DNA from: Bacillota bacterium
Lineage (GTDB): Bacteria; Bacillota; Clostridia; Lachnospirales; Lachnospiraceae
Assembly (NCBI GenBank): GCA_023407575.1
Contig: JAEYLX010000049.1
Span: 310,001 to 374,000 of the forward strand
DNA length: 64,000 nucleotides
Direction of reading: 5' to 3'
The notes under the pieces were generated by a model. That model did not search any database and was not told the DNA's origin. It saw only the letters and a list, made by a program, of their open reading frames with translations. The first letter of the stretch is position 1, and every line of letters starts with the position of its first letter. Both the position numbers and the translations under genes were made by a program. Shown in pieces: positions 24,471-33,385 of this stretch.

Positions 24471-26609
24471 ATGAATACAACAGAACATGTAACCAACAAA
24501 GGCCAGGGAACCTCAAGAATTCCCAATAACTTAGCTGGTCAAAATTCACCCTATCTTTTGCAACATCTCTATAACCCTGTAAATTGGTATCCCTGGTGTA
24601 AGGAAGCCTTTGAAAAAGCAGAAGCAGAGAACAAACCCATATTCCTATCCATCGGGTATTCCACCTGTCACTGGTGCCATGTGATGGCACATGAATGCTT
24701 TGAAGATGATGAAGTAGCCCAAATTTTAAATGAATCTTTTGTTTGTATCAAGGTGGATAAAGAGGAACGGCCTGACATTGATAATGTCTATATGACAGTC
24801 TGCCAAGTTACTACCGGTCAAGGTGGATGGCCGCTTACTATTCTTATGTCTCCTGATAAGAAACCCTTCTTTGCAGCCACCTATATCCCAAAAGAACCAC
24901 GGTATGGTATGTATGGATTAGTTGACCTTCTCACACAAGTAAGACAGGCTTGGCAAGAAGATCCAAAGGATCTGCTTCTGACTGGCAACAAACTTTCAGA
25001 TATATTGAAAAGTGAGTTTGAAACCTCTTCAGATAGCGCTGAAGTTACAAAAGATTTAATCAATCTTGCCGTAACACAATTTAGTCAGAGTTTTGACCAT
25101 GATTATGGCGGTTTTGGCAATGAACCTAAATTCCCTTCACCACATAACCTTATGTTTTTACTCCGTTATGCTAAGCTGGAATCAGATGAAACTGCCTTGT
25201 TTATGGTGGAAAACACTCTGAAGCATATGTATCGAGGCGGAATCTACGACCATATTGGATATGGATTTTCAAGATATTCAACGGATGCCAGGTGGTTGGT
25301 TCCACATTTCGAGAAAATGCTTTATGACAATGCCTTGTTAGCTCTCACTTATACCGAAGCATATCAGCACACCAAAGACAGACTATATAAAACAGTAGCC
25401 GGGCAAATCCTTGAATACATCCGCCGTGAAATGACAGACCCAGAGGGTGGTTTCTACTGTGCCCAGGATGCTGACAGTGAAGGTGTTGAAGGTAAATATT
25501 ATGTTTTTACCCCTGATGAAGTCAACAAAGTATTAGGTAATGAAGATGGTTCTTTCTTTAATGAATACTTTAATATTACTGTAGATGGTAACTTTGAAGG
25601 TGTATCCATTCCAAACCTCGTTAACTCACACGAGTTAAAATCCGATAACGAGCGTATTGTACGGCTCTGTAATAAACTATATACGTATCGTTTGAATAGA
25701 ACAAAACTTCATAAAGACGATAAAATTCTTACCTCTTGGAATGCTTTGATGATAACAGCATATGCTACCGCAGCAAAGGTTTTCGATAATCCTGATTATC
25801 TTGAGGTAGCTGAGCAGGCCGCAGCCTTTACTAATGCAAGACTAACTGACAAGAACGGTTTACTCTATGTTAGTTATCGTGATGATCGTGCTGCACACTT
25901 TGGTCTAATTGATGATTATGCTTTCCACTGTATGGCACTGCTTTCCCTTTATGATGTCACCTTTAAAATAGATTATTTAAAGCAAGCAACTACACTAGTT
26001 GACACTATGATAGAACTGTTCTGGGATGAAAAATACGGCGGTTTTTTCCTAAGCGCCGCAGATGCAGAACCTCTACTTTATCGCCCAAAAGAAGTACGTG
26101 ATGGTGCAATCCCTTCTGGTAATTCAGTAGCTGGTTATGTACTTCAAAGGCTTTCTAAACTTACTGCAAATGAACGGTATATTAAGTATGCAGACAAACA
26201 ACTTAGATTTTTGGCAGGTCAGGTCAAGGATTACCCCGCTGGTCACAGTTTTTCAATGATAGCCTTTCTTGGCGTACTTTATCCTTCAAAAGAAATTGTA
26301 TGTGTATCTCATCGAACACCTTCTGCTAAAGTTAATAACCGTGATTCTGGTGAGAGAGAAAATTATCCAGAGTTATTGGAATATTTGGCTGAGAACTTTG
26401 AACCAAATACGGTAGTATTACTAAAGACCTTAGATAATGAAGAAAAATTACAATCCATTGCGAATTATGTCAAAGATTATCAAGTTATTAATGATAAAAC
26501 CACATATTATGTATGTGAAAATCATAATTGCATGGCTCCCAGCAATGGACTTCAGTCTCCAAATTGTACTACTAAAGAAAAGACCTCACCAAATAATTCA
26601 AGTCACTAG
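24471..26609 (+). CDS. YyaL/DUF255 thioredoxin-like and six-hairpin glycosidase-fold protein
   Basis: Large conserved protein, 712 residues, the normal size for the YyaL/SSP411 family. The N-terminal thioredoxin-like domain (about 15-170) holds SIGYSTCHWCHVMAHECF with the CxxC motif; the long C-terminal half is an alpha/alpha-barrel with YDHIGYGFSRYSTDARWLVP and FEKMLYDNALL. Role is not established; cellobiose epimerase-like and redox roles have been suggested by fold. AAAGGAG precedes the ATG. A broken partial copy lies 1.5 kb upstream. Confidence 0.88.
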   Translation: MNTTEHVTNKGQGTSRIPNNLAGQNSPYLLQHLYNPVNWYPWCKEAFEKAEAENKPIFLSIGYSTCHWCHVMAHECFEDDEVAQILNESFVCIKVDKEERPDIDNVYMTVCQVTTGQGGWPLTILMSPDKKPFFAATYIPKEPRYGMYGLVDLLTQVRQAWQEDPKDLLLTGNKLSDILKSEFETSSDSAEVTKDLINLAVTQFSQSFDHDYGGFGNEPKFPSPHNLMFLLRYAKLESDETALFMVENTLKHMYRGGIYDHIGYGFSRYSTDARWLVPHFEKMLYDNALLALTYTEAYQHTKDRLYKTVAGQILEYIRREMTDPEGGFYCAQDADSEGVEGKYYVFTPDEVNKVLGNEDGSFFNEYFNITVDGNFEGVSIPNLVNSHELKSDNERIVRLCNKLYTYRLNRTKLHKDDKILTSWNALMITAYATAAKVFDNPDYLEVAEQAAAFTNARLTDKNGLLYVSYRDDRAAHFGLIDDYAFHCMALLSLYDVTFKIDYLKQATTLVDTMIELFWDEKYGGFFLSAADAEPLLYRPKEVRDGAIPSGNSVAGYVLQRLSKLTANERYIKYADKQLRFLAGQVKDYPAGHSFSMIAFLGVLYPSKEIVCVSHRTPSAKVNNRDSGERENYPELLEYLAENFEPNTVVLLKTLDNEEKLQSIANYVKDYQVINDKTTYYVCENHNCMAPSNGLQSPNCTTKEKTSPNNSSH

Positions 26610-26658
26610 TCTATATTAATTTGTTTAAACGTTTTAAGTTAATCTAACGATTAACAAC

Positions 26659-26706
26659 AAAAGTGATAGGATATTCTTTTAAGCAAAGATACCTATCACT
26701 TTTTAT
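26659..26706. terminator. Bidirectional terminator
   Basis: Perfect arms AAAAGTGATAGG and CCTATCACTTTT between convergent genes, with T runs on both strands. Confidence 0.85.
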
Positions 26707-26762
26707 TCTGTCTTTATCTTTAACTAGATAGGGCATTATCCTATCTAATTATTTTCAGATAT

Positions 26763-27593
26763 TTAGTAATTACTCACGATATATTCTGCTGCTTTTTCTA
26801 CCATGTTTTGCATGGAGGATTGAACAACATTGGTAGTATGGGTACGGCTATTCTTAAAATGAATATCCATGACACCATTACAGCCATTGTTTTTTACTGC
26901 ATCCAAATTCACACCTCGACCATATCCACCGCTTCGATTACTAACATATTTACCAGCTGTGGCAGAATCGACTCCGGCATGGGGCATTGCAGTCATAGAA
27001 GCAGCAATTGTATAATCTCCCATCTGAACAACTACAGCTCTACGTTCCCAGCTAAAGCCACCCCATATTTTCTTTATTATTGCTGTATCCTCTTTTGTAA
27101 GTGGTTCCACATCTGCATGATTGGTTCCATAGGTTCTTCTTACTTCAAAGCTCTTACCGGTTTCAACATCTGTAATAACTGCATTTATTCCCCTATCCCA
27201 AATATATCTTACTTCCTTAAACCAATCCAAATCACCAATATTATCACTTACTGTTTTCGTTGACATTGACATGAGTGAAATTTCACTTTTCTTATCTTTT
27301 GACTTACTACTTGTTAGTAGAATATTTTTTGTTTTCTTTCCAACAATACCATCTGCATATAAGCCGTTAGCTTTTTGAAAGCGCTTTACTGCTGCTACTG
27401 TTATACTCCCATAGTAGCCAGTGGTCTTGGAATATGTATAGTAGCCCAATTCTTTTAGACTTGTCTGTATCTGTTTTACTTCACTTCCCTTATCGCCACG
27501 TTTTACTATAGCTGCTGAAGCATTAATTGGTGTAAATGCCATTAAGAAAGCAATGCAGGTTACGGTTAATCTAATCACTAATTTGGTACTCAT
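26763..27593 (-). CDS. Secreted peptidoglycan-binding protein with unrecognised C-terminal domain
   Basis: Exported protein of 276 residues. Signal peptide: MSTKLVIRLTVTCIAFLMAF, cleavage near ASA. Residues about 32-90 are a PG_binding_1 module (GDKGSEVKQIQTSLKELGYY, then VAAVKRFQKANGLYADGIVG). Residues about 115-276 form a domain found with cell-wall binding modules in other clostridia; conserved-looking positions include TYGTNHADVEPLTKEDTAII, MPHAGVDS and DIHFKNSRTHT. The paired His residues suggest a metal site, but I will not name an enzyme. AGGAG precedes the ATG. Confidence 0.75.
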   Translation of the reverse strand: MSTKLVIRLTVTCIAFLMAFTPINASAAIVKRGDKGSEVKQIQTSLKELGYYTYSKTTGYYGSITVAAVKRFQKANGLYADGIVGKKTKNILLTSSKSKDKKSEISLMSMSTKTVSDNIGDLDWFKEVRYIWDRGINAVITDVETGKSFEVRRTYGTNHADVEPLTKEDTAIIKKIWGGFSWERRAVVVQMGDYTIAASMTAMPHAGVDSATAGKYVSNRSGGYGRGVNLDAVKNNGCNGVMDIHFKNSRTHTTNVVQSSMQNMVEKAAEYIVSNY

Positions 27594-27787
27594 CTTTTTT
27601 TCTCCTAACTTTTAACTTTGCCATCTGTAGTAAGAACAGTTTATATTCTATTACGTATTTATTAATATGTCAACAATTTATTTAATATATTCGTAATATT
27701 TAATTTATATTTATGTAATAATTGGTAGCTATGGAATTATGTGTATTACATAGCAAAAGTTAGTGTATTATAGAGTTACATTAAAAA

Positions 27788-27840
27788 AGACCTTTTGCTT
27801 GTAACTGCAACAACATACACAGTTATAAACAAAAAGTCTT
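27788..27840. terminator. Terminator after the DegV gene
   Basis: Long imperfect stem (AAGAC-TTTTG-TTGTAACTG with its complement) with TTTTTT on the minus strand. Confidence 0.75.
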
Positions 27841-27860
27841 ATATTTATTTCAATGGATAA

Positions 27861-28703
27861 TTACTTTTTAATATAGGTAATAAAACAAGCACCGGGACCA
27901 GCATGCGTGCCTATAACACAACCTACTGGATACATTCTTGTATTCTTTAAATCATACTTTTCTATTACTTTTTCCTGAAGCATCAATGCTTTACTATCCT
28001 CCGAGGAATAACCAAACATAACTGGATAGCTTTTATCAATGGAGCCATATTCATCTACAATCTCAAGAATTCTTGCTATTCCCTTGTTGGTGCCTCGTTC
28101 TTTATCTACCACGGAAACCACACCATCCTTGACAGTAATAATAGGTTTGAATTTTAAAAGCGTTCCAAGAATAGCAGAAGATTTTGATAAACGACCGCCC
28201 TTATGTAGATATTCTAAGGTGTCTACCATTGCTAAAAGCACGGTACGTTTCTTTAGTTCTTCTAACTCATTGGCTATTTGAACCATTGGTATCTGCTGTT
28301 CTCTTAATTTTATTGCATGCTCTACCAGTAATCTAAGATTTGTAATGGTAGTAATACTGTCTACAATTGAGATTTCTGAATACTCGCACATTTCCTTTGC
28401 AATCACAGCACTTTGGTAGGTCCCGCTTAATTTACTAGATATTAAGATTACAAGTACACTGTCTCCTGCTTCCTTTGCTTCTTCAAAATACTTTAGAAAG
28501 TCATCTGGAGCAGGCTGTGAAGTTGTTGGGAGCTTATCTGCAGTTACTAACTTCTCATAAAAGCCTTCTATAGAAATATCAATCCCATCTCTATATTCCT
28601 TTTCACCAAAAATAACCTTTAAGGGAACAACAGTTATTCCCATCTGTTCTGCCTGTTCTGTTGTAATATCTGCAGTTGAATCAGTTATAATTTTAAGGCT
28701 CAT
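27861..28703 (-). CDS. DegV-family fatty-acid-binding protein (FakB-like)
   Basis: Binds a single fatty acid; in studied Firmicutes such proteins present it to the kinase FakA. The 280-residue length is typical. Motifs: KIITDSTADITTEQAEQMG at the N-terminus, TTSQPAPDDF, SSKLSGTYQSA, and LEYLHKGGRLSKSSAILGTL. The ATG at 28703 follows GGAGG; the frame can be read ten codons further upstream, but no ribosome site is there. Only one base separates it from the MarR-type gene upstream, so they share a transcript. Confidence 0.9.
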   Translation of the reverse strand: MSLKIITDSTADITTEQAEQMGITVVPLKVIFGEKEYRDGIDISIEGFYEKLVTADKLPTTSQPAPDDFLKYFEEAKEAGDSVLVILISSKLSGTYQSAVIAKEMCEYSEISIVDSITTITNLRLLVEHAIKLREQQIPMVQIANELEELKKRTVLLAMVDTLEYLHKGGRLSKSSAILGTLLKFKPIITVKDGVVSVVDKERGTNKGIARILEIVDEYGSIDKSYPVMFGYSSEDSKALMLQEKVIEKYDLKNTRMYPVGCVIGTHAGPGACFITYIKK

Positions 28704-28704
28704 C

Positions 28705-29139
28705 CTATTCCTCCTGTGATAACATAATGTCATTAATTCGTTCTATCATCATTTCTAATTGAAGTATCTCATCCTTTGAAAACTTCTCTCGAATCCCACT
28801 CATTAAGTCCATATTAAAGGAGGCATTAACGCCATAGGTATTCGTAAATTTATCTGTGACCTCCAGATAGAACTCCCTTCGATCAGCTTCGGAGGATACC
28901 TTTTTCACATATCCTTTGTTTATTAGATTGCTAATTCTATAGGTCGCATTCGGTTGTGATATATTAACATACTCCGCAAATTGATGTATCGTAGGGCGAT
29001 TCATTAAATAAATTGCTTCAACGCAATAAGCTTCCGTAGGGCTTAAGCTATCTTCTTCCTCATTTACGCTGGAAAACAGATTTTTACAATAATTATTTCT
29101 AAAGGTAATATATAGTTTTTCAAATTGTTCTTCTAACAT
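28705..29139 (-). CDS. MarR-family regulator paired with DegV
   Basis: Winged-helix regulator of 144 residues. The recognition region is QFAEYVNISQPNATYRISNL and the wing is KKVSSEADRREFYLEVTD. It is co-transcribed with the fatty-acid-binding DegV gene. FabT, a MarR-type regulator of fatty acid synthesis, is the known precedent, so a lipid-responsive role is a reasonable inference, but no fatty-acid-synthesis gene is adjacent. The start has a modest site (AGTAGGTGA). Confidence 0.82.
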   Translation of the reverse strand: MLEEQFEKLYITFRNNYCKNLFSSVNEEEDSLSPTEAYCVEAIYLMNRPTIHQFAEYVNISQPNATYRISNLINKGYVKKVSSEADRREFYLEVTDKFTNTYGVNASFNMDLMSGIREKFSKDEILQLEMMIERINDIMLSQEE

Positions 29140-29184
29140 TTAGTCACCTACTTTTGTTAAAATATTTTAATTAAATTTATTTAA

Positions 29185-29213
29185 ATATTATCACTTGATA
29201 TTTATTTTGTCAA
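29185..29213 (-). promoter_or_regulatory. Promoter of the MarR-degV operon
   Basis: Minus-strand TTGACA (29213-29208), 17-base spacer, TAATAT (29190-29185). Confidence 0.75.
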
Positions 29214-29519
29214 TTCAAATATTAATAGGGTATCCCAAAACAACAATTCAATCTCTTTTGTTTATAACAAACAGCTTACATCGCTTCAAAAATAGATAGA
29301 ATTTATACTAGAAAGTACTGAAATATGCTGAAATTGCGTGCATGTTTGCCTCGTCTATTGTATAATTTATTAATATAAATAATTTATCGTACCCCAGTAC
29401 GAAAGTATGATGTAAAACATTTTATAACATGATTAAGGTTTCCTAAGCGTAAATACTTAGGATGCGTCAATTTTCACGGTGAACGTATCATCATAACATT
29501 ACCAAGAAAGGAGATTTCA
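29214..29519. other. Intergenic region upstream of the CcdA-thioredoxin gene
   Basis: No gene seen. A 7-bp hairpin TCCTAAG/CTTAGGA (29441-29462) and an isolated TATAAT near 29361 are present, but no -35 box of good quality. Confidence 0.35.
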
Positions 29520-30836
29520 TTGAATTCTTTATTAAACCCGGAACATATAAGCTTCTTATTCGTGTTTTTTGAGGGCTTACTTTCCTTCTTTTCCCCTTGC
29601 GTAATACCTTTAATTCCTATCTATATGAGTTATCTTGCTGGTAATACCAGCACAACTAAAGAGGATGGAACCATTTCTTATGACCAAAAAAGAGTATTTT
29701 TTCATACAATATTCTTTATCATAGGAGTATCTACGGCATTTTTTCTTCTTGGTCTTTCTTTCACAGCCCTTGGTTCCTTTTTTAAGGATAATCAAACTTT
29801 GTTTACCCGAGTGGGTGGTATCTTAATTATTGTTCTAGGTCTGGTACAGATTGGCTTCTTAGATATTCATTTCTTAAAACGGGAACGAAAGCTTCCCTTT
29901 AAAATGAATGTACTTAAAATGAATCCGGGAATTGCTTTTCTCATGGGCTTTACCTTTAGCTTTGCCTGGACTCCTTGTGTTGGTCCTGCTTTATCCTCTG
30001 TCCTAATCATGGCTTCCGGAAGTAAAACTGTATTTATGGGTAATTTATTAGTACTTTTATATGCTGCCGGATTTGTTATCCCATTTCTACTACTTGGCAT
30101 TTTTACAACCAGTGCTTTAAATTTCTTAAAGAAGAATAAGAAACTGATGAAATACACAGTGAAAGTGGGTGGAATCTTACTGATTCTTATTGGTATTATG
30201 ACATTTACCGGATGGATGAACGGAGTATCTAATTACCTCAATCGCTTTACATTTACTGCATATACCAATAGTAACGGTGATACCTCTAATCCTTCCATAA
30301 CACCACCAGCTTCCACTACATCACCTACTAGTCCCTCTGAATCAACCGATACTTCTGAAAGTACAACCGATCAAAAAATAATTCCTGCCTTTGATTTTAC
30401 ACTTTTGGACCAATATGGTAACGAACATACCCTTTCCGATTACAAAGGTAAAGTTGTATTTTTAAATTTCTGGGCTACCTGGTGTCCTCCATGTCAAAAT
30501 GAGATGCCTTACATCGAGGAGTTATATCAGGAATACGGAATGAACAAAGAAGATGTTATATTTCTGGGTGTAGCTAACCCTTCCACCGAAGAAAATCCTA
30601 ATAATAATGACGTAAGCCAAGAAGAGGTTACCCAGTTTTTGAAAGAGAATGGCTATACTTTCCCGGTGGTCTTCGATTTAACTGGTGATGTTTTAAGAGA
30701 TTATTATATCTCTGCTTTCCCAACTACCTTTATGATAGATGCGAAGGGCAATATCTATGGATATGTTTCAGGTGAGCTTACCAAATCAATGATGACTAAT
30801 GCGATTGATCAAACGTTGGCATCTACCAAAGAATAG
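29520..30836 (+). CDS. CcdA-type thiol transporter fused to a TlpA/ResA-like thioredoxin
   Basis: Passes reducing power across the membrane and uses it outside, both in one 438-residue chain. Residues about 5-235 are CcdA-like with six membrane helices and the paired cysteines FFSPCVIPLIP and WTPCVGPALSS. A Ser/Thr/Pro linker (about 258-283) leads to a thioredoxin domain with FLNFWATWCPPCQNEMPYIE (active site CPPC). It starts with TTG, six bases after AGAAAGGAG; no ATG fits that site. Fusions of this type support cytochrome maturation or oxidised-protein repair; in an anaerobe, repair of surface thiols is more likely. The MutS2-like operon promoter begins six bases after its stop codon. Confidence 0.88.
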   Translation: MNSLLNPEHISFLFVFFEGLLSFFSPCVIPLIPIYMSYLAGNTSTTKEDGTISYDQKRVFFHTIFFIIGVSTAFFLLGLSFTALGSFFKDNQTLFTRVGGILIIVLGLVQIGFLDIHFLKRERKLPFKMNVLKMNPGIAFLMGFTFSFAWTPCVGPALSSVLIMASGSKTVFMGNLLVLLYAAGFVIPFLLLGIFTTSALNFLKKNKKLMKYTVKVGGILLILIGIMTFTGWMNGVSNYLNRFTFTAYTNSNGDTSNPSITPPASTTSPTSPSESTDTSESTTDQKIIPAFDFTLLDQYGNEHTLSDYKGKVVFLNFWATWCPPCQNEMPYIEELYQEYGMNKEDVIFLGVANPSTEENPNNNDVSQEEVTQFLKENGYTFPVVFDLTGDVLRDYYISAFPTTFMIDAKGNIYGYVSGELTKSMMTNAIDQTLASTKE

Positions 30837-30841
30837 GACCA

Positions 30842-30870
30842 TTGACACAGTATGGTTCCTATGCTAGAAT
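30842..30870 (+). promoter_or_regulatory. Promoter of the MutS2-like gene leader
   Basis: TTGACA, 17-base spacer, TAGAAT, starting just after the CcdA-thioredoxin stop codon. The leader from here to the gene is about 455 bases. Confidence 0.8.
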
Positions 30871-30905
30871 TACTTTAAAATTTGCTTTTTGAAAGGATGG
30901 TTTTG

Positions 30906-30944
30906 ATGTCGGTATTAACTGTAAGTGAGGTTCGTGCTATCTAG
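30906..30944 (+). CDS. Candidate 12-residue leader peptide
   Basis: MSVLTVSEVRAI, then TAG. The ATG follows GAAAGGATGG at working distance. It lies about 30 bases into the transcript and ends in the palindrome GTGCTATCTAGCAC (30934-30947). The first terminator-like hairpin begins 20 bases after the stop. Position and size fit a leader peptide for ribosome-mediated control, though a chance ORF cannot be excluded. Confidence 0.5.
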   Translation: MSVLTVSEVRAI

Positions 30945-30957
30945 CACATAATTGAAT

Positions 30958-31001
30958 AAGTTCGGGTATATAAGATACCTTTTCTTTTTTGTACCCAACT
31001 T
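30958..31001 (+). terminator. Switch-like hairpins: terminator or alternative stem
   Basis: GGTAT (30965-30969) can pair with ATACC (30975-30979), followed by TTTTCTTTTTT, a weak terminator. GGGTA can instead pair with TACCC at 30992-30996, extended by AAGTT/AACTT, which puts the T run in a loop. The two folds exclude each other. Confidence 0.5.
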
Positions 31002-31238
31002 TCTACCTTTACAGTAATACTCAAAACTATTCTTATATGTAACTTGTTCAGAGTTTAAGTAGAATCTTTAAATATTAACTTTAAAAGCTTGCTTTCTAAA
31101 GATGATTATTAAGGATTTATATCTTGCAGAAACCAAGCAGTGAGGAGCCGCAGGTTTTTGAATTTTGTTCTGACTAGTTACCTTAATATATTGGAAATGC
31201 TTAAATATGTTTTAAGCTTATCAATGTTGAATAGATGT

Positions 31239-31291
31239 GCCCACAGGAGTATTCTACCCATGGTTTAGGTAGTAATTCCTGTGGGCTTTTT
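31239..31291 (+). terminator. Strong terminator just before the MutS2-like gene
   Basis: Perfect 9-bp stem GCCCACAGG/CCTGTGGGC, with an inner CTACC/GGTAG stem, followed by TTTTT. It lies 42 bases before the start codon and after the promoter, so the gene can be made only by reading through it. GCCGCAGG at 31147-31154 could compete for its 3' arm. Confidence 0.8.
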
Positions 31292-31332
31292 ATATATTTT
31301 AGCGCCGCGTAATCGGCAGAACGGAGTAAGTA

Positions 31333-33270
31333 ATGATAGATAAATCCATGAATACATTAGAATTTAATATAATAATTCAACAACTTAGCAACAATGCTGT
31401 TTCTGAAAGTGCAAGACAAAAACTATTAAACCTGAAACCTTATCTAAGTCAACGGGAGGTTCAAGCTAAAACAATTGATACCACTGAAGCAAGAAAAATT
31501 TTGGACCAGATAGGTACAGCACCTTTATCCACTATGAAAGATCTTTCCATGCTATTGGAATATGCTGAAAAAGGTTCCATGTTAATTGCTGAACAATTAG
31601 TGCATATTGATCAATTTTTGAATTCCTGTAAGCGTATGAAGACTTTTCTAAAGCGTGCCGAGTATCTTGGGGTTGGAATCGCCGGATATGGTGGCTCTTT
31701 AAAAGAACTTAGTGAGCTGTCGAACGAAATTCAAAACTCAATTCGTAACAATGCTATAGACGATAATGCTTCAAAGGAGCTAAAGGATATTCGTCGAAGT
31801 ATCGAACAGATAAATTCTGAAATTAGAACTAAGCTTGAGAACCAATTGCGCGGCAAAAAAGAATGGTTTACTGAAGGCTATGTTTCTCAAAGAAATGGGC
31901 ACTATGTACTTCCAGTAAAAAAAGAATATAAGCATATGGTAAGTGGCTCCGTTCTTGACATTTCTTCTTCCGGTGCTACCTATTTTATAGAACCTACTGC
32001 CATTGGGAAACTAAGAGATGAGCTGAATATACTTGAAATTGCTGAAAGCAACGAAGAACGAAGAATTTTATTTGTGCTTTCTGGGTATGTTTGTGACAAT
32101 GGTTTTGATATTCGCATGAATATGGAGGCCATGGAAGCACTAGACATCCTCTTTGCAAAGGCAAAATTAAGTGTGGATATGAAAGCAGTTCCTGCCACAA
32201 TTAATGTAGACCGCTATATTGAAATTGTCAATGGCAGACACCCATTGATAAAGCCTGAGGAATGTGTCCCCCTAAACTTTAGTCTAGGAGATAATATTAA
32301 TGGAATAGTGATTACCGGGCCAAACACCGGAGGTAAAACGGTTGCTCTCAAAACCATCGGCTTGCTGGCATTAATGGCACAGAGCGGCTTGCATGTGCCC
32401 TGTGAAAGCGCAAACTTATGTATGAACAATACTGTATTGTGCGACATTGGCGATGGACAGAGTATTACTGAGAACCTATCAACGTTCTCCTCTCATATAA
32501 CAAGTATTATCCACATTTTAAACCAATCCGATCAGGATAGTCTCATTCTGTTAGATGAACTTGGGTCTGGAACTGATCCTGCGGAAGGGATGGGTATTGC
32601 AATAGCAATTCTGGAAGAACTTAGAGCTAAAAAATGTCTCTTTGTTGCAACTACACACTATCCGGAGGTAAAGGATTACGCTAATAAAACCGAGGGTATT
32701 CTTAATGCAAAGATGGCCTTTGATAGAGAAAGTTTAAAGCCCTTATATCGTTTGGAAATAGGAGAAGCAGGTGAAAGCTGCGCTCTTTACATTGCTAAGC
32801 GACTGGGGTTGCCAAAGAGACTTCTAGAACGTGCTTATCAGGAGGCATACTTTAAGGAAATAAGTGAAAAACATGTACTTCCACAAATGGATTCATTCAG
32901 TAATTTTCCCGAAGAACCTTTACCTGTACAAGAAAAAGTCCTTCCAACCTTGAAAATAGAAAAGATCCTTCCTAAAAAGGAGACTAATACCCGCTCACAG
33001 AAATTTAATCTTGGCGATTGTGTTGTGGTTTATCCCCAAAAGAAACTTGGAATTGTATATCAGCCTTCAGATGAACATGGTATGATTGGTGTTCAAATTC
33101 AGAAAAAGAAAGAATTAATTAACCACAAACGGTTAAAGCTTAAGGTTGCTGCAACGGAAATGTATCCGGCGGACTATGATTTCTCTATTATATTTGATAG
33201 TGTAGCAAACCGAAAAGCAAGACACAATATGGATAGAAAACACCAGGAAGGTCTTGAAATTAAATATTAA
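31333..33270 (+). CDS. MutS2-like ATPase without an Smr domain
   Basis: MutS-family ABC ATPase, 645 residues. The N-terminal core and lever helices (about 1-285) resemble MutS2; the ATPase follows with Walker A ITGPNTGGKTVALKTIG, Walker B SLILLDELGSGTDPAEG and TTHYPEVK. A KOW-like patch (LGDCVVVYPQKKLGIVYQ) is near residue 555. The protein then ends YDFSIIFDSVANRKARHN and stops, so it lacks the Smr nuclease domain that completes classic MutS2 (about 780 residues). MutS2 in Bacillus is known to act on collided ribosomes; a ribosome-directed role is therefore an inference supported by the attenuator-like leader. Start ATG follows ACGGAG. Confidence 0.85.
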   Translation: MIDKSMNTLEFNIIIQQLSNNAVSESARQKLLNLKPYLSQREVQAKTIDTTEARKILDQIGTAPLSTMKDLSMLLEYAEKGSMLIAEQLVHIDQFLNSCKRMKTFLKRAEYLGVGIAGYGGSLKELSELSNEIQNSIRNNAIDDNASKELKDIRRSIEQINSEIRTKLENQLRGKKEWFTEGYVSQRNGHYVLPVKKEYKHMVSGSVLDISSSGATYFIEPTAIGKLRDELNILEIAESNEERRILFVLSGYVCDNGFDIRMNMEAMEALDILFAKAKLSVDMKAVPATINVDRYIEIVNGRHPLIKPEECVPLNFSLGDNINGIVITGPNTGGKTVALKTIGLLALMAQSGLHVPCESANLCMNNTVLCDIGDGQSITENLSTFSSHITSIIHILNQSDQDSLILLDELGSGTDPAEGMGIAIAILEELRAKKCLFVATTHYPEVKDYANKTEGILNAKMAFDRESLKPLYRLEIGEAGESCALYIAKRLGLPKRLLERAYQEAYFKEISEKHVLPQMDSFSNFPEEPLPVQEKVLPTLKIEKILPKKETNTRSQKFNLGDCVVVYPQKKLGIVYQPSDEHGMIGVQIQKKKELINHKRLKLKVAATEMYPADYDFSIIFDSVANRKARHNMDRKHQEGLEIKY

Positions 33271-33323
33271 ACTTCCAATACAGTGAAAATAGCTTATATG
33301 CATTTTAGATAAAAACATATAAG

Positions 33324-33373
33324 AATACCCGGTACATAACCAGAGAAACCCTCTTTCGTTATGACCGGGTATT
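33324..33373. terminator. Bidirectional terminator
   Basis: Arms AATACCCGGT and ACCGGGTATT, extended by CATAAC/GTTATG, between convergent genes. Confidence 0.85.
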
Positions 33374-33385
33374 ATATATGCTGCT

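Noticed and set aside
30870..31332. T-box leader upstream of the MutS2-like gene
   Set aside because: No T-box sequence (GGTGGCACCGCG type) and no specifier loop; the GCGCCGCG near 31311 lies after the terminator.
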